From Skeletonema tropicum (taxonomy: Eukaryota; Bacillariophyta; Thalassiosirophyceae; Thalassiosirales; Thalassiosiraceae): DNA of 50,000 nt. Below are positions 1 to 11,090 of this stretch, in pieces. The position numbers and the translations under genes were made by a program. Position 1 is the stretch's first letter. The number at the start of each line of letters is the position of its first letter. The DNA lies in the NCBI GenBank assembly GCA_037178625.1, contig JAWZXG010000059.1, positions 1-50,000 on the forward strand. The letters run 5' to 3'. The notes beneath the pieces are model-generated. The model did not search any database. It was not told the DNA's origin and was given only the letters and a program-made list of their open reading frames with translations.

Positions 1-48
1 TTTATGATGAGAGGTTCAATTGGGATACTTACTGATGACTGCCCCTCT

Positions 49-667
49 TCATAGTTTAAGCTTAATGGCATTTGCAAATGGGATGATACCATCTAAATTG
101 CCAACCTTTGTTGTTGATGCACTGCATTCCTCAGGGTTAAGCATCTTAGTCGTCATTCTCCCACCCGATAAATATTCTTGGATATTCATGTATCAATTTG
201 CGTGCCTCCACACCTGATCGATAGCCTATTGTACAATATGTGATGATCATATCCGGTAGAGCAGAATCGTCAACACCACTTTTAGCCTCAAGCAACGGCA
301 GCACATTTGTTTTGAATGCATCCAAAGAGACTGCACCTGATATCATGGATACATCTCGCTCTTTTTCTGTCCGAACATCTACCAACAGCACTTTGTGATC
401 GTGGAAACTCCAATTAGGTTGAATTTTGGTGTTTGATGATGACAATAATGAGTCACTGAGGAGCTCTCGTGAAGAGATGCCTGCTACATCTGAGAAAAGA
501 GATTGATAGCGATGCGCTTCAGCTTCAGCTTCTGCCGATGGGCCATCCATTATTGCGTCAGTGTCAGTGTAGTGTGTAGATAGTAAGAAGGTTTGTTGAG
601 AGTTGAGAGTTGATTTGAGATGTGACAAGGCATACGTAAATGAATCTGAACTTCTTTCCGTACTCAT
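49..667 (-). CDS. Rhodanese-like (sulfurtransferase-fold) domain protein
   Basis: Minus-strand reading frame with an ATG at 667 (the frame extends to a GTG at 715, which I did not choose). The C-terminal half is a rhodanese domain: a strand VLLVDVRTEKE, then the active-site loop CTIGYRS with the catalytic-type Cys and downstream Arg. The frame stops at 146, but a 43-nt GT-AG intron (164-122) would join it in phase to VGNLDGIIPFANA, the expected end of a rhodanese fold, with a TGA at 49-51. The protein would be about 190 residues with a Ser-rich N-terminus. Rhodanese domains transfer sulfane sulfur or act as phosphatase-like or regulatory modules; no partner is visible here. The domain call is secure; the second exon is my inference and further exons may lie left of the window. 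Confidence 0.72.
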
Positions 668-992
668 GACTCGATCTATGTAACTCACGGGTAATATGTG
701 AATAACTCGGGTCACGAATTGAAAAAGATAACAATCTAATTCATTCTTTGATTTACACTACACTAAGTAGTTCAACATTAAACTTCATGATGCACAGTCG
801 TTGCCAACTTGGACTTGATAGTTCTGGCTGACAGCACACACTCTTAATTTGTATGGTAATCAGCGACTGGTATGTTATGTACTTTTGCGTGCAGCAGCTT
901 CAGCTTAAAGCAGAGCTGGGTGAGGAAATAGCATTTTGTAATTCTGAAAGTGAAATTTGAGATTAGATTCTAAAGAATTTATGGGTCCGAAT
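668..992. other. Intergenic, no gene seen
   Basis: AT-rich spacer between the rhodanese gene start and the PLAC8 gene end. I see no open frame with coding character, no repeat and no RNA gene in it. Confidence 0.5.
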
Positions 993-2972
993 TTATATTA
1001 TCCACGTCACTTCATACTTTACATACACATTAAATACCACACTCCAAGCATAAGTACAAGGTTTGTTTGAAGCATTCTTATCTAAGCATTCACCATACTT
1101 TCGATAGCTATCTTCAAATATTCCTGTCGAAGCAAGTTCAACTTGTGCCGGAAGGCCCGTTCTTGTGCAGCAAGTCCCGCTATAAGTATCAAAGTCTGCT
1201 GTGTGTCTACCCATTTGGCATATCGTGCATGACATGCAAATTGTGGAACACACGAAGTCCTCGCAGCCAATGCATGTAGTCTCTGGAATTTGGTATTTGC
1301 CACGGATAGCTTCCCGAGTATCCTTTACCAGCTTCTGCAGGTAGAACAAAAAGAGTAAATTCAATCCGATAATAGGTGCGTAGAAGTCAGCCCCTAGATC
1401 CTGACCACGCTGCCATCTTTTCCAACCCATTAGAGCTGCGCTGCCATTCAGTATAATCCAAAAGCAGAGGAAAACAGTCATGTTTGTGCATGATTCACTG
1501 CTCACAAGTTTGTTAGTAGGTCTTGCTTGCCAGTCTAGTTCTGTACGTGTCATGATTTGACCTAGTGCAACTAATGGTCATCGTTATCAAGAAAAGATAC
1601 ATGAGTGATGAGCAGAGTACTTGGCAAAGAAAACTGAACTAAAGAAAACACAGGACTTACTGCACGGACAGAATATACCATTCCATAAGAGCGGATGAAA
1701 AAATCCAGCACCGAAACAACTCAATACATTATCGCTCCATCCTCCCATCGTTATGGGTATTTCAATTGCTTCCACTTCTTTCATTGTACTAAGAAATTTT
1801 TGTCCTTTCGTCACACCGCCACTAGGAACAGTTGCCACAAACTTCTTTGAGCCAGGTAAGTGAGCTTCAAACATGTAGCCTCCGGGCAAGTCACTTGGTG
1901 CTACAACTTCACATGAAGGTCCATGAATGAGTGTTGTTGGTGAGGCTGGTGGGTTTACCGGCATTGGGTCCTCTTCGTAATAATCATTAGCAGCGTGATT
2001 GCCAGAATACCCATAGCTTTCTACCTGTGGTCTCACATCAACCTGTGGTCTCACATCATATCCGCCGCTCTCGAAACCACCCCCTCCTCGTGGTGATTGA
2101 GCCTGCTCTTGCATATTCAATGATACCAACCGCCCATTCAGTTCATCCATATGCCTTTGCCAAAATTGTTTTGCCTCTGGTGTAGCACTTCCATGCATCA
2201 AGAATTTTGTTTCATCAATCTCTGCCATGATTTGCTGCCTTGCTAAGCTCTCGGCGGTGGCTTCCATATCTCTTACCGAGGGGCTGGTATACCCATTATT
2301 ACTTGGGTAGGCCATTGATGAGCTTGGCATGTCATATGCTGATACTCCAGTTGTTGACATTACCTCCATCATACACACTGGGTTGTTGTGTTGTGGCCGT
2401 GTAATCATTTGCATGTGCATACGGACGATTCTCAAAACTAGAAGTAATTGGAATCTCCTCTTGATTTTCATTACTCACAGCATATTTGACCCCTGTACTG
2501 TTGCTCAAGTCTAGTAGAGCATTCACTTTCTCTTGATCTAACCCCAGCATTTGGCATTGCTTCGTCAAATTGTCCAGTGCACTATTGTTCCTTGTCTCTT
2601 CCATTGCTGCTCTTGATTAATTGGATCCTGTATCGAAGGGCATCGACGAACTTTCTCCTCACCTGAATACGGAAGCATTTTTTGAAAGAAGGCTCTATCA
2701 TCACTGGAGAGAGTGTAGTAAGTGCTGTGTGCGTGAAGTTTGGGCAATAGTCGATCCGTTACGAGTGTTGCAATCACGTGATATGCATTGTCATTATTTA
2801 TGAGATCGAAATTATTGCTGCTGTCAGCACCACTGCTTCTAGTAGATGCCCCGAGATTGGAGGAAGATTTGTAGCCACCACTGCTTTTGGATGATGTCCC
2901 GAGATTAGGAAGATGAGTTGTAGCCGCTGGATTTTCGGCTATTGCGGGACGAGGCGGCGGCTCGTCGGGCAT
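993..2972 (-). CDS. PLAC8-family cysteine-rich membrane protein, multi-exon
   Basis: Read on the minus strand as at least four exons. Exon 1 (ATG 2972; the frame stays open back to 3119) is Pro/Ser-rich. A CAG|GTGAGG donor and GAGCAG acceptor give a 56-nt intron (2662-2607). The next part has coiled-coil character. A +1 frame change lies near 2340-2385, either a tiny intron or an extra base. The PLAC8 domain starts at MGGWSDNVLSCFG and FCPC, is cut by a clean 99-nt intron (1660-1562, TGCA|GTAAGT...CACTAG), and resumes with the second Cys cluster ending CTICQMGRHTADFD, diagnostic of PLAC8. A hydrophobic segment (GLNLLFLFYL) lies between the clusters. PLAC8 proteins are membrane proteins linked to cell-number or metal homeostasis; the exact role here is unknown. 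The stop at 993 may not be the true end. Confidence 0.7.
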
Positions 2973-3751
2973 TTTCAATGGCACTGTTGGCCATCGCAAC
3001 GGCGGCAGAGGCGGAGCCCGCTGACCCTTTGCTCGATGAAGATCCTCCAACCATAATCTCAATATGTTGTAACGTCTACGCTTCCAGGGTGTGTCGGCTG
3101 GCTCTAGTGCGATGGTACTCTATGGTACACAGGAGAGGGATGGATTGTACAACGCAAACGAGATGAGAACGCAAGCGCGCAAGCCGAAATTCAAAAAAAA
3201 ATGCCAAAATCGCCAACAAAGACTTAGAACGAAGAAAATAGGACTATTAGCCTGCAACTTTCTGAAAAAGGAGAATTGATATGGCAGGTCATACCTTCTC
3301 TTTTTACATGTCTCAAAAAATACATATATATAAGAAAAAGATACTAATAAAGGGATAGGATAAGACAGGTGATAGTGGTAGGTAGCAACGTACCATAGCA
3401 AACTAAGCAGACGCACGAAGCAACTTCTTGGGATTCCTTTGAAATTGAGCTCATCTTGCACATCTTGAAGCCACCACACGCACAGAACACATCATTTGCT
3501 TCGTTGAGGTTGCATGCGATCGATGAGTAACACACCAACTCCAACACGTCGGTGGTGGAAGCCGAGGACACTTTAAAGGTACCTACTTTTGGCCAACTAA
3601 GTATCTTTCAACACCACGTTTCAATACATCCTTTGCACAATAGAGAGCTCATCAGTGCATGCTCATTATCTTGCTTCCTTCATAATATTGTGAGGTGGAA
3701 TTACTGATAGAACCAAGGACGATACCCTTTAACTTGGCTCATTTATTCATG
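2973..3751. other. Upstream region of the PLAC8 and thioredoxin-like genes
   Basis: The PLAC8 exon-1 frame stays open back to 3119 with coding-like residues (WKRRRYNILRLWLED), so translation may begin in a further exon. A donor-like ATG|GTACGT near 3384 on the minus strand and AG sites near 3125 make an exon inside 3385-3571 possible. I cannot fix it. The rest is AT-rich and holds the presumed divergent promoters. Confidence 0.3.
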
Positions 3752-4112
3752 CAAAGGAACAACATGGACCAACACAGTGAAAATCGTCAATGCTCCGCCC
3801 ACCACGGAACGGTATGTTGCGAAGTATCTTTATCTACTCCAGTGGAGTGCGAGCAAAAAGCGTTCTCGCCATGTAGACGGAACCAAAACACACGGCGGCG
3901 GGCTCATCGGCGGCGTGCTTCCAAGTCGGCATCACGGCAATTCTTATTCGCCTTATGCTCAATATTCATATCAGCCGCTTGCTTTTTGAGACAAAGTCAA
4001 GCATACTCGTCATCATCATCAATATATCAATCTGGAATATCAAGAGCACCGTCAAACTACTTATCAAACCGTCCAGCACAGCAAAAGCATAGAACAAACA
4101 CAATGCTTCTAC
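3752..4112 (+). other. Candidate N-terminal targeting presequence of the thioredoxin-like protein
   Basis: A plus-strand frame with ATGs at 3752 and 3764 encodes an Arg-rich stretch followed by a strongly hydrophobic segment (FLFALCSIFISAACFL) and a Ser-rich tail. That is the layout of a signal peptide plus transit peptide used for plastid import in algae with complex plastids. It sits one frame off the thioredoxin exon at 4113. A single extra base (for example in ACCG near 4049) or a short intron would join them. Joining is inferred. Confidence 0.35.
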
Positions 4113-4777
4113 ATGAGTGCAGTACTCGAACCTACTTCGCAATCGTCATCTACTCGCTTGTCCGACTTTCAAAGACGAATGAAAGGTATCGTAAAGCGTA
4201 ATGGAGTTGCCAATGGTAGAAAGGTGGTTGGGTCATCACGGTCGGCACCAGTAAGACCTGCGAATTTGAAGGAGGTACACACTTTGGAAGAATACAAGGA
4301 TCAGCTTGATGAAAGTAGTGGGAAGATTGTTGTCGTAAGATTTTTCGCAACTTGGTGCAAGGTAAGAACTACATCGATTCATGAATTAGCTTTGCAAATC
4401 AAAATGTACTTGCACCTTCATTGAGAACAGATTCACTCACCTGAGAACAACTTCTTTTCTCATCTTAGGCATGCAAAGCCATCCAACCATCCTTCTATCG
4501 CATGGCAGCGCTCTACCCTCACATTACATTCGTTGAAGTCCCTGTCACAAACCATAATGCCAATTTACATCAAGGTCTTGAGGTTCCATCTCTCCCTTAT
4601 GGTCATATTTACTACCCTGAAGCTGGGTTAGTGGAAGAAATGAAGATATCCAAGAAATACTTTGCTGGATTGGTAAAGAAGGTTAGGTGGTATGATTCAG
4701 GGTTATGTGATCTTGATGAGTTTGTTCCAGAGGAAAGTGATAGTGATGATACATCGATTTCGAATAAAGAGAACTAA
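4113..4777 (+). CDS. Thioredoxin-fold protein with WCKAC active site, two exons
   Basis: Exon 1 (4113-4361) ends at the first half of the redox site, ATWCK, and a GT-AG intron (4362-4468, 107 nt) joins it exactly to ACKAIQPSFYRMA, recreating the W-C-x-x-C motif as WCKAC. The preceding strand VVVRFFATW and the following cis-Pro-type segment VPSLPYGHIYY fit a thioredoxin fold. The protein ends with an acidic/Ser tail (EESDSDD) and TAA. The phase is preserved across the intron, which makes the splice convincing. As a dithiol oxidoreductase it would reduce partner disulfides. The upstream hydrophobic segment at 3752-4112 suggests organelle or secretory targeting, but that link needs a frame change. 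The ATG at 4113 is the minimal start, not necessarily the true one. Confidence 0.72.
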
Positions 4778-5070
4778 GGACAGAGATAGATGTGCTGGTA
4801 TGAAGGCCTATTCTCTCAGCAACTCGTCGATGCGAAGTAGTTTAATATGTTTGTTTCAATAATATCATCTTAATAGGACAATGATTGTATCTACATGGGG
4901 GGAGAAAGAGTATCGCTTTCTCAAAAAGAAACCCAACACAACTTGAACTCTTTGCCTTCTGTTTCCATTCCACGAACACTGTCCTCATTCTATTTCTAGG
5001 GCAATAAGTAATAACACCCATTATGATGTATTTCCCTCTCAACACACATATAAGCAAATTCCTTTCTAAT
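4778..5070. other. Convergent intergenic region
   Basis: Region between the 3' ends of the thioredoxin-like gene and the minus-strand Cys-rich gene. Both transcripts terminate here. I see no other element. Confidence 0.4.
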
Positions 5071-5570
5071 CTATATGAGCCCAGCAACCTTATTCTCACA
5101 CTGACTCTTTCCCATAAACGGCTTCCTCTTATGAGCATCAATCACCTCATTCAAATACCCATCCGTACTAGCCTGCACACTCATCCCACAGTCCGGACAG
5201 GTATGTTGACAAGGTGCCTGACCTGCGGGGAGCGAACACTGTCCTGTTTTCCATCCTGGACAGCGATCTGATTCGGATATGCCTTGGAGGGCGCTTTCGA
5301 TGTGGAGGCCGCATCCTGCCCAGGTGGCCTTGCCGCATGTTTTGCAATCGTCTGTATGTATATATGTATTGTTGTTTGTTTGATCGTGAGAGTGGATCGT
5401 AGATCGTGATGTCGCGATCATGGCGTAAACATTACAAAATAAGGTATGTTTGGTGTCAGAGGTGTTCGCTTGGTTTATGCGACCAACATACAAGGAAAGC
5501 AAGACAGCCAGAGACATTAAGAAGACATCAAAATACAGGTACTGAACTTCACCTTACCTTTCCAGCACAT
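5071..5570 (-). CDS. Small Cys-rich (zinc-binding type) protein, two exons
   Basis: Exon 1 is only 13 coding bases: ATG at 5570 followed by Met-Cys-Trp-Lys and a GTAAGG donor (intron 5557-5352, 206 nt, ending CATACAG). Exon 2 (5351-5071) gives CKTCGKATWAGCGLHIESAL, then CPGWKTGQC and CPDCGMS. The spliced protein is about 97 residues. The paired CxxC knuckles and CGLHIE indicate a metal-binding fold. The segment CKTCG..TWAGCG..H is a motif I associate with small uncharacterised proteins of plants and algae, but I cannot name a function. The C-terminal part (CPDCGMSVQAS) looks like an additional knuckle. Stop is TAG. The exon-1 splice is inferred from phase and consensus and fits very well. Confidence 0.62.
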
Positions 5571-6126
5571 GGCTACAAGTAAGTAGTAGAAGGCAGCAAC
5601 TTCTTTCCGCGCGAATATATCAATTCTTTTCAGTGGAGTAGAAAGATCGGGATCGGGGAGGTGATGGTGATGGCAAGTAACAAGCAACTAACAACATCGC
5701 GGCAAACGAAGTTCTTCCGCAACATCAACATCATGACCAGGCGTCGCCAAGTTTTGGTTATTTGTCCGTCCGTGCGAGATCTAAAGTGCACCTGTCACCG
5801 CTCCGACACAAAAGACAGCTGACCAGCCGATGATAAAACGAGGTGAGCACGTAATCAACGTCAGTGTCACCAAAAAGAATTCTCATCCCCAAAGATTCTT
5901 CTTCTCAACCACATTTTCACAGAACAAATTCGAAATAAGTAGGCAGTATCTTCTGCTGGCACTTTGTCTTCAATGCTACCACTCATATCTCGATCGTTCG
6001 TTGGCGTCATTATTATTATTTTAAAGCCGTCGAAATAGATCAGCCATTGCCTACTTCACAAGAGTATCAATCAGATACTACCGTCATATACCTTTACGCA
6101 GTTATCCACTAAATCACTTGATCCAA
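5571..6126. other. Divergent intergenic region
   Basis: Between the start of the minus-strand Cys-rich gene and the plus-strand uracil phosphoribosyltransferase gene, so it should hold both promoters. I see no open frame of coding character and no repeat. Confidence 0.4.
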
Positions 6127-6988
6127 ATGTCACCTCCATCCGCCAACATGAACATCGACGAAGAAAAAAAGACCGAAGAGGTCAATTCCAATGCAAAAGA
6201 ATTGCTTCTTCCTTCCTCACAAAGCACCAACACGGTGGCAGCCAACTTCATCGCCCCGTACTGGACCCAACGTCCACGTCTCTCAACATCCCGTCCTCTC
6301 TCACAAACTCTCCATCCTTCGGTCCTCCAGCACTTCCCCCCTCCTCCTTCCGTCGTACACTTCGTGAAATCACCTTTCATTTGGGCTATGAGGCAACTGC
6401 CACACTCTCCACCAAGGAAATCCCCATTACCGTCCCTTCCAACATCCACTACCGATGATCACATTGACTCCATCGGGTCCAAACTATCCACCAAAATCGC
6501 CCTCATCCCCATCCTCCGCTCCGGTCCTTGGCATGGTCGACCCAATGCTCGAACTAGTCGACAATGCCACCGTACACCATATTGGAATGTACCGTTCCAA
6601 ATCCCTCATGCCGGTCCAATACTACAATCGTCTACCCAAAAAGTGCAATGTGGACGTGGCCTATGTAATGGATCCACTCATAGCCACCAGTTGTACCATC
6701 ATTAGTGTCGTTAGTATACTAAAACGATGGGGAGTCAACGAGATACACGTGATAAGTGTCATAGCCTCCAAGGCTGGATTGAGTGAATTGTTGAAACATC
6801 ATCCAGATGTCAAGGTTACAATTGGAACGGTGGATGAAACATTGAGTGAGGATGGGAATTTGGTTCCCGGGTTGGGTGATGCGGGGGATCGATTGTTTGG
6901 TACGATGGAGGAGGAGGATGAGGAGGAGTTGGTTCATGTTAGTAAGAGGAAGAGGACTATGAGTGTTGCTTCGGAGAGTGAGAGTTAG
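6127..6988 (+). CDS. Uracil phosphoribosyltransferase, frame broken four times
   Basis: The C-terminal part (6455-6988 frame) carries family hallmarks: GMYRSKSLMPVQYYNRLP, a PRPP-loop-like stretch AYVMDPLIAT, and the uracil-binding signature VPGLGDAGDRLFGT. Upstream pieces follow in order but in different frames: the start (ATG 6127, acidic), NVHVSQHPVLSHKLSILR, FRRTLREITFHLGYEAT, then KIALIPILRSG and GMVDPML. Each step moves the frame by +1, and each could be repaired by removing one C from a C run (near 6266-6268, 6336-6341, 6452-6453, 6534-6535). The enzyme makes UMP from uracil and PRPP (pyrimidine salvage). A Ser/Lys-rich tail follows the domain. Whether the breaks are sequencing errors or real decay cannot be decided here. 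Stop is TAG. Confidence 0.75.
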
Positions 6989-6993
6989 ATAGT

Positions 6994-7013
6994 TTGTGTG
7001 TGTGTGTGTGTGT
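6994..7013. repeat. (TG)n microsatellite
   Basis: About ten TG dinucleotides directly after the stop codon of the phosphoribosyltransferase gene, in its 3' UTR. Confidence 0.85.
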
Positions 7014-7078
7014 CTAGAGTGCTTTGTTTCAAGTGCTTGAAGTGCTGCTCATGTGAGTGATGCATTGCTGCTCTAGCA

Positions 7079-7104
7079 TTGAGGTTACCTATCTGTAACC
7101 TCAA
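7079..7104. repeat. 10-bp perfect inverted repeat (hairpin) in 3' UTR
   Basis: TTGAGGTTAC and GTAACCTCAA separated by six bases can form a stem-loop about 90 bases after the stop of the phosphoribosyltransferase gene. Short CTAG repeats flank it. It could mark an mRNA 3'-end structure; the role is inferred only. Confidence 0.6.
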
Positions 7105-7420
7105 CTAGCAGTAGTAGAAAGACACACACCACATAGAGATACTTTGGATAAATTTATTTTGAATGAACAGAAAGAAAAGGGGAGATGCACATTTTCACGT
7201 TCAACACTTTGTTTTCACCAAACAATTGTTGAGAGACAAGACTAGCTAATATTTAGAGCACTCAATCTAGGGGATAGACATCAGTAATAATATAATAATA
7301 TGAACATTCTGTAAAGATTAGGTGGATGATTCACATCATCATCCATATGAATATGATATCGTAGCTATGGTACAATTGTATTCAATGATGACGCCTTCAA
7401 TAAATGATACAACTTACGTT

Positions 7421-10400
7421 TTAGCTCTCCTCAAATACTTTTTCCACAGCTCCAAGAATCGAAGTGAATGAATACGAACGATATTTGCCCCACAGAATAT
7501 GACTATACCACACTCTTATCGGAGCACGGGGCGCATCGATTCCATGAAGTATCTTGGCAATACAAAGGTTTCGATAATCGGCATGTGTTCGAATTTGAAC
7601 CACTGCATCTGATCCTTGATCATCTTGGCGTTGTCTACGAGAGGATAGCGCCTGAGTGATCAGTGTGGTATCCGAAGAGAGACATGATACAAGACGGACA
7701 TTGTCGAGAGGAAAGTCTTTGATGTCGTCGTCACCGAGATATTCAACTTCTTGGGAGGCAGCTTTACTAACTGCTCACTGCACCCTCTTTGAAGAATGTT
7801 TGGATCAAAGTTTTGGAATTCCACAAGCCGAGCAGACTTGTCCTCGTTGCCGTAAGCATCTTCCACACACTCCTCGTTATTAGACTGACGAGTGATATTC
7901 GCCACCTTTTGTGCAATGTCATACATTGACTGCACTTTGTTGACACCGATCTGCTCTTTTGCAGAGAACTGCTTTGACATCATTGCTTTCATTCCCTCAA
8001 TACTCGAGTTGCCATTATTTGGTCCCGTTCGGAACATATTTATGCCGTCTTTTTTCATTCGAATGTGCAACGCCCTACCATTGGCTGTAACGTCAAGTGA
8101 CAATTCAAGTTCTCCTCTGTCTTGCAAGCGCCTGAGGGCGGCGTAGACGTGCCGAGGCTCCGATGTGGGGCCCATGCATCGAGCACAACGAACTACAGAA
8201 AATCTATACGTGCCGAAACTGTAGGCATAAAACCCCTTCTCAAGAGCAGTTCCTCCGACATCGCCCTTAGGATCAGACTGGTCAAGTCGAATGCCACATT
8301 TTTCAATACTGCGTGCCACTTCCTCGGCCTTACTGAGCTTGCCCAACGCACACCTCTTCAGTGTTATTGTAGCATTGTCAGGTAGATATCCTTCTACGCT
8401 CAACAACGACGAATGTGAGGAATTTTCTTCTTCGAGCAACGACAGCATTGTTTCAATTGTACTCTTCTTTACAGTCAGATGCTTCTACTGTTTGAGCTAC
8501 TGGAATAGCAACGTGTAAATTATCAACATTTGCCTCGTTGCAAGTGAGGTCAACTCCGGCTTCAGGTGGAATGTCATCGACTGCCTCATCTACCAAGTTT
8601 TGAAGAGTACGGAACACAGTGCTCAACTGACTTTTTGATAATCGATCTGAATGAGCAAGAGAGTGTCTTGAGACAAATTCGTCACTGAGAGGAAGAGCAA
8701 TGGCCTTTGCCGGCCGACCATCTCTTCCAGCCCTCCCAATTTCTTGCAAGTAGTGTTCTGGACTTGGAGGGAGACAAAGATGAATCACGCCTTCAATATC
8801 CGCCTTGTTGATACCAAGTCCAAACGCAACAGTGGCAACACAGATTCTAGCCTTTCCCCGAAGAAACTTGCTTTGTGCTTTACTTCGATCGTTTGCGTTC
8901 ATCCCTCCGTGGTAGCAGACAACGCCGCCAAGAACCCCTGCCCCATTCAATTGCTCAGCCACAATTTCCGTGTCCTTTTGTCGCCAGACGTATACAATCA
9001 CGCTTCCTTTACTTAGGCAGCCTTCTTCAATGGGCAGCTTTTTGGACTGCCTTCGATCGGAATCATCAACTTTCTTTTCTTTCAATAGTTTGTGAACAAG
9101 GTACCTCCTCTCATCTTGGTCTTGCAAAACAAGTGAGAATACGTCGATGTTGTCCCTGTTGCAGTTCAGAACTTTTACTCCAACACCATTGTTTGTAGAA
9201 TGTAGAGACGATGGGATCTCATCATCGATTGTTGTACACTGTCCGTCAAAAGGAATGCACAATGTATTACAAATATCTTTCACGACCATGGGCCCAGCGG
9301 TTGCTGTAAGAGCTAGCACACTTTTTGGCTGAATGAGAGACATCAAAGATCGAACTCTCAAATAAGACGGCCTGAAGTTATGACCCCATTGACTTAAACA
9401 ATGAGCTTCGTCCACACAGAGGAGAGATACCTCAGGAAACTGCCTCTCGTATTGACGAGTTTCAAGATTAAACTTTGGCCGCATCAGTCGTCGGAATGCG
9501 GCGCTTGCAAGGCGTTCGGGAGATACAAACAATACTTTCAGACGTCCACGTAACACATCATCTACGATCAAGGCCATCTGTGCGGATGTCATTGATCCCG
9601 ACAGCGTTGCAGCCGGAATTTTTGGAGGCAACTGTCGCAATTGATCTTGCATTAAGGAAATCAATGGAGATACCACGAGACACAATCCATCTGAAATCGC
9701 AGCGGGTAGGGCATAACAGAGAGATTTGCCCTGTCCAGTTGGCGCTACCAGAAGACTCCTCTTGTGTGAGAGACAGCGATTGATTGCCCACTCCTGCCCT
9801 TCACGAAAGTAGGAGTATCCAAAATAATGTTTCAGCGATTTTCGTAGGGGGGATGATTGAGGATCGAATTTGGTACTTCTTTTCACTGTAGATACCGGCT
9901 CAACTGCATGGCATACTTCCAGCTCATCATTGTCTGAGCTACTCTCATCATCATCACCGTCACCCAATTCAATCATTTTCGAAGAAGCATTCGCAGTCTC
10001 ATTTGGTGATGAGACTTCAATTTCTTCGTCGAAGTCACTCCCGCAATCCTCTTCACTCTCACCTTCCGTCGAATCATCATCATCTGCAGCTGGATTAGTA
10101 GAAGCAGGAACAGAAATGATCCGGCCCATCATTCTCAACAGACTCGGCAATTTCATCTCGCACCCAAATCAAAAGCCTTGTCAAAAGTTGATCTTTTGTA
10201 CCTGTTCCCTTCAACCCACGCCGTTTTGCTTCATTTCTCAACTCGGGCACCGTCAGCTCCTTAAACCGGACTCGTGACGCTGCCACTTGCCGAGCAATGA
10301 ACCCCGAGCTAGACGAAGATTTGAGTAGAGCACGCTGTGTCGCTTCAATGGTGTCTTCCTCCCATTTGAAGAAGTCACATTGTTCTCCTTTGGGCATGGA

Positions 10401-11090
10401 ACAGACGTAGAATTTCCGTCCTTTGTTGCCCTTGGTGTTCTTTTTGACGGTTAGGAGCTTGCAGGGACGTTGGTGACGGGTACACATTGGGACATCATTG
10501 TTACGTTTTGGTGCAGCAGACTTCCGCTGACTCGAAGAAGCCTTTTTCTTATCATTGCTTGTCTTCTTTGAATCAAACACACCATCCATAAAGTCATCTA
10601 ATGGATCCACACCAGCATTACTTGCCGATGAAAAACATTTGACATCTCCACCATCTTTCTTACCACCACCACCACCACCATTGCGTCCTTTGTTGTTGTT
10701 GTTGTTGTCGCCATAATATTTACCACCAATACCAAAACTAGGATTTGCCTCCTCATCTCCACTATCAGTATTATTAGTTCCATCACGATCATTCATACCA
10801 AATCGATTTTGAGCCCTCCACAACTTTTGTTTGTTCACCTTCTTTAGATTTCGTGCTCCTCGACAGGATCCTGCTGCATTTCGTAGATCGAGACGGACAA
10901 AGTTATCATTGATGCCATGCTTGGAAGATTGCTTCTTGCGATTTTGCTTGGTTCGTTCCTTGGTTTCTTTTATCTTTTTGGTATGGAGTTCAGCTTCCTT
11001 GTCCATTTTGGCGTGTTCCTCGGCATCATACCAATCGGCATGTGTAATTTTTGATTTTTTGTTAGTTGTCGTTGTCGTTATCCAAGACAA
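7421..11090 (-). CDS. RecQ-family DNA helicase with N-terminal GRF zinc finger and SAP domain
   Basis: Minus strand, read through several frame changes. Domains in order: basic/Asn-rich linker; GRF-type zinc finger (CTRHQRPCKLLTV ... GRKFYVCSMPKGEQCDFFKW); SAP-like DNA-binding motif (ELTVPELRNEAKRRGLKG); acidic linker; then a 567-residue frame (10156-8453) with the RecQ core: Walker A APTGQGKS near residue 138, DEAHC near 249, LALTATAG, and motif VI IGRAGRDG. The end of the core continues at 8448-7660, and a last piece (DAPRAPIRVWYSHILWGKYRSYSF, 7603-7421) closes the gene with TAA. Frame changes lie near 10130 (+1), 8450 (+1) and 7790 (-1). RecQ enzymes unwind DNA 3' to 5' in recombination and repair; GRF and SAP modules add ssDNA/DNA binding. 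The frame above 11006 lacks an ATG and probably continues into 11091-12492. Confidence 0.8.

Noticed and set aside
3120..3479. 119-residue minus-strand frame upstream of PLAC8
   Set aside because: Composition (Tyr/Phe/Cys-rich, no domain) and position in a likely promoter or 5' intron argue against a separate gene.
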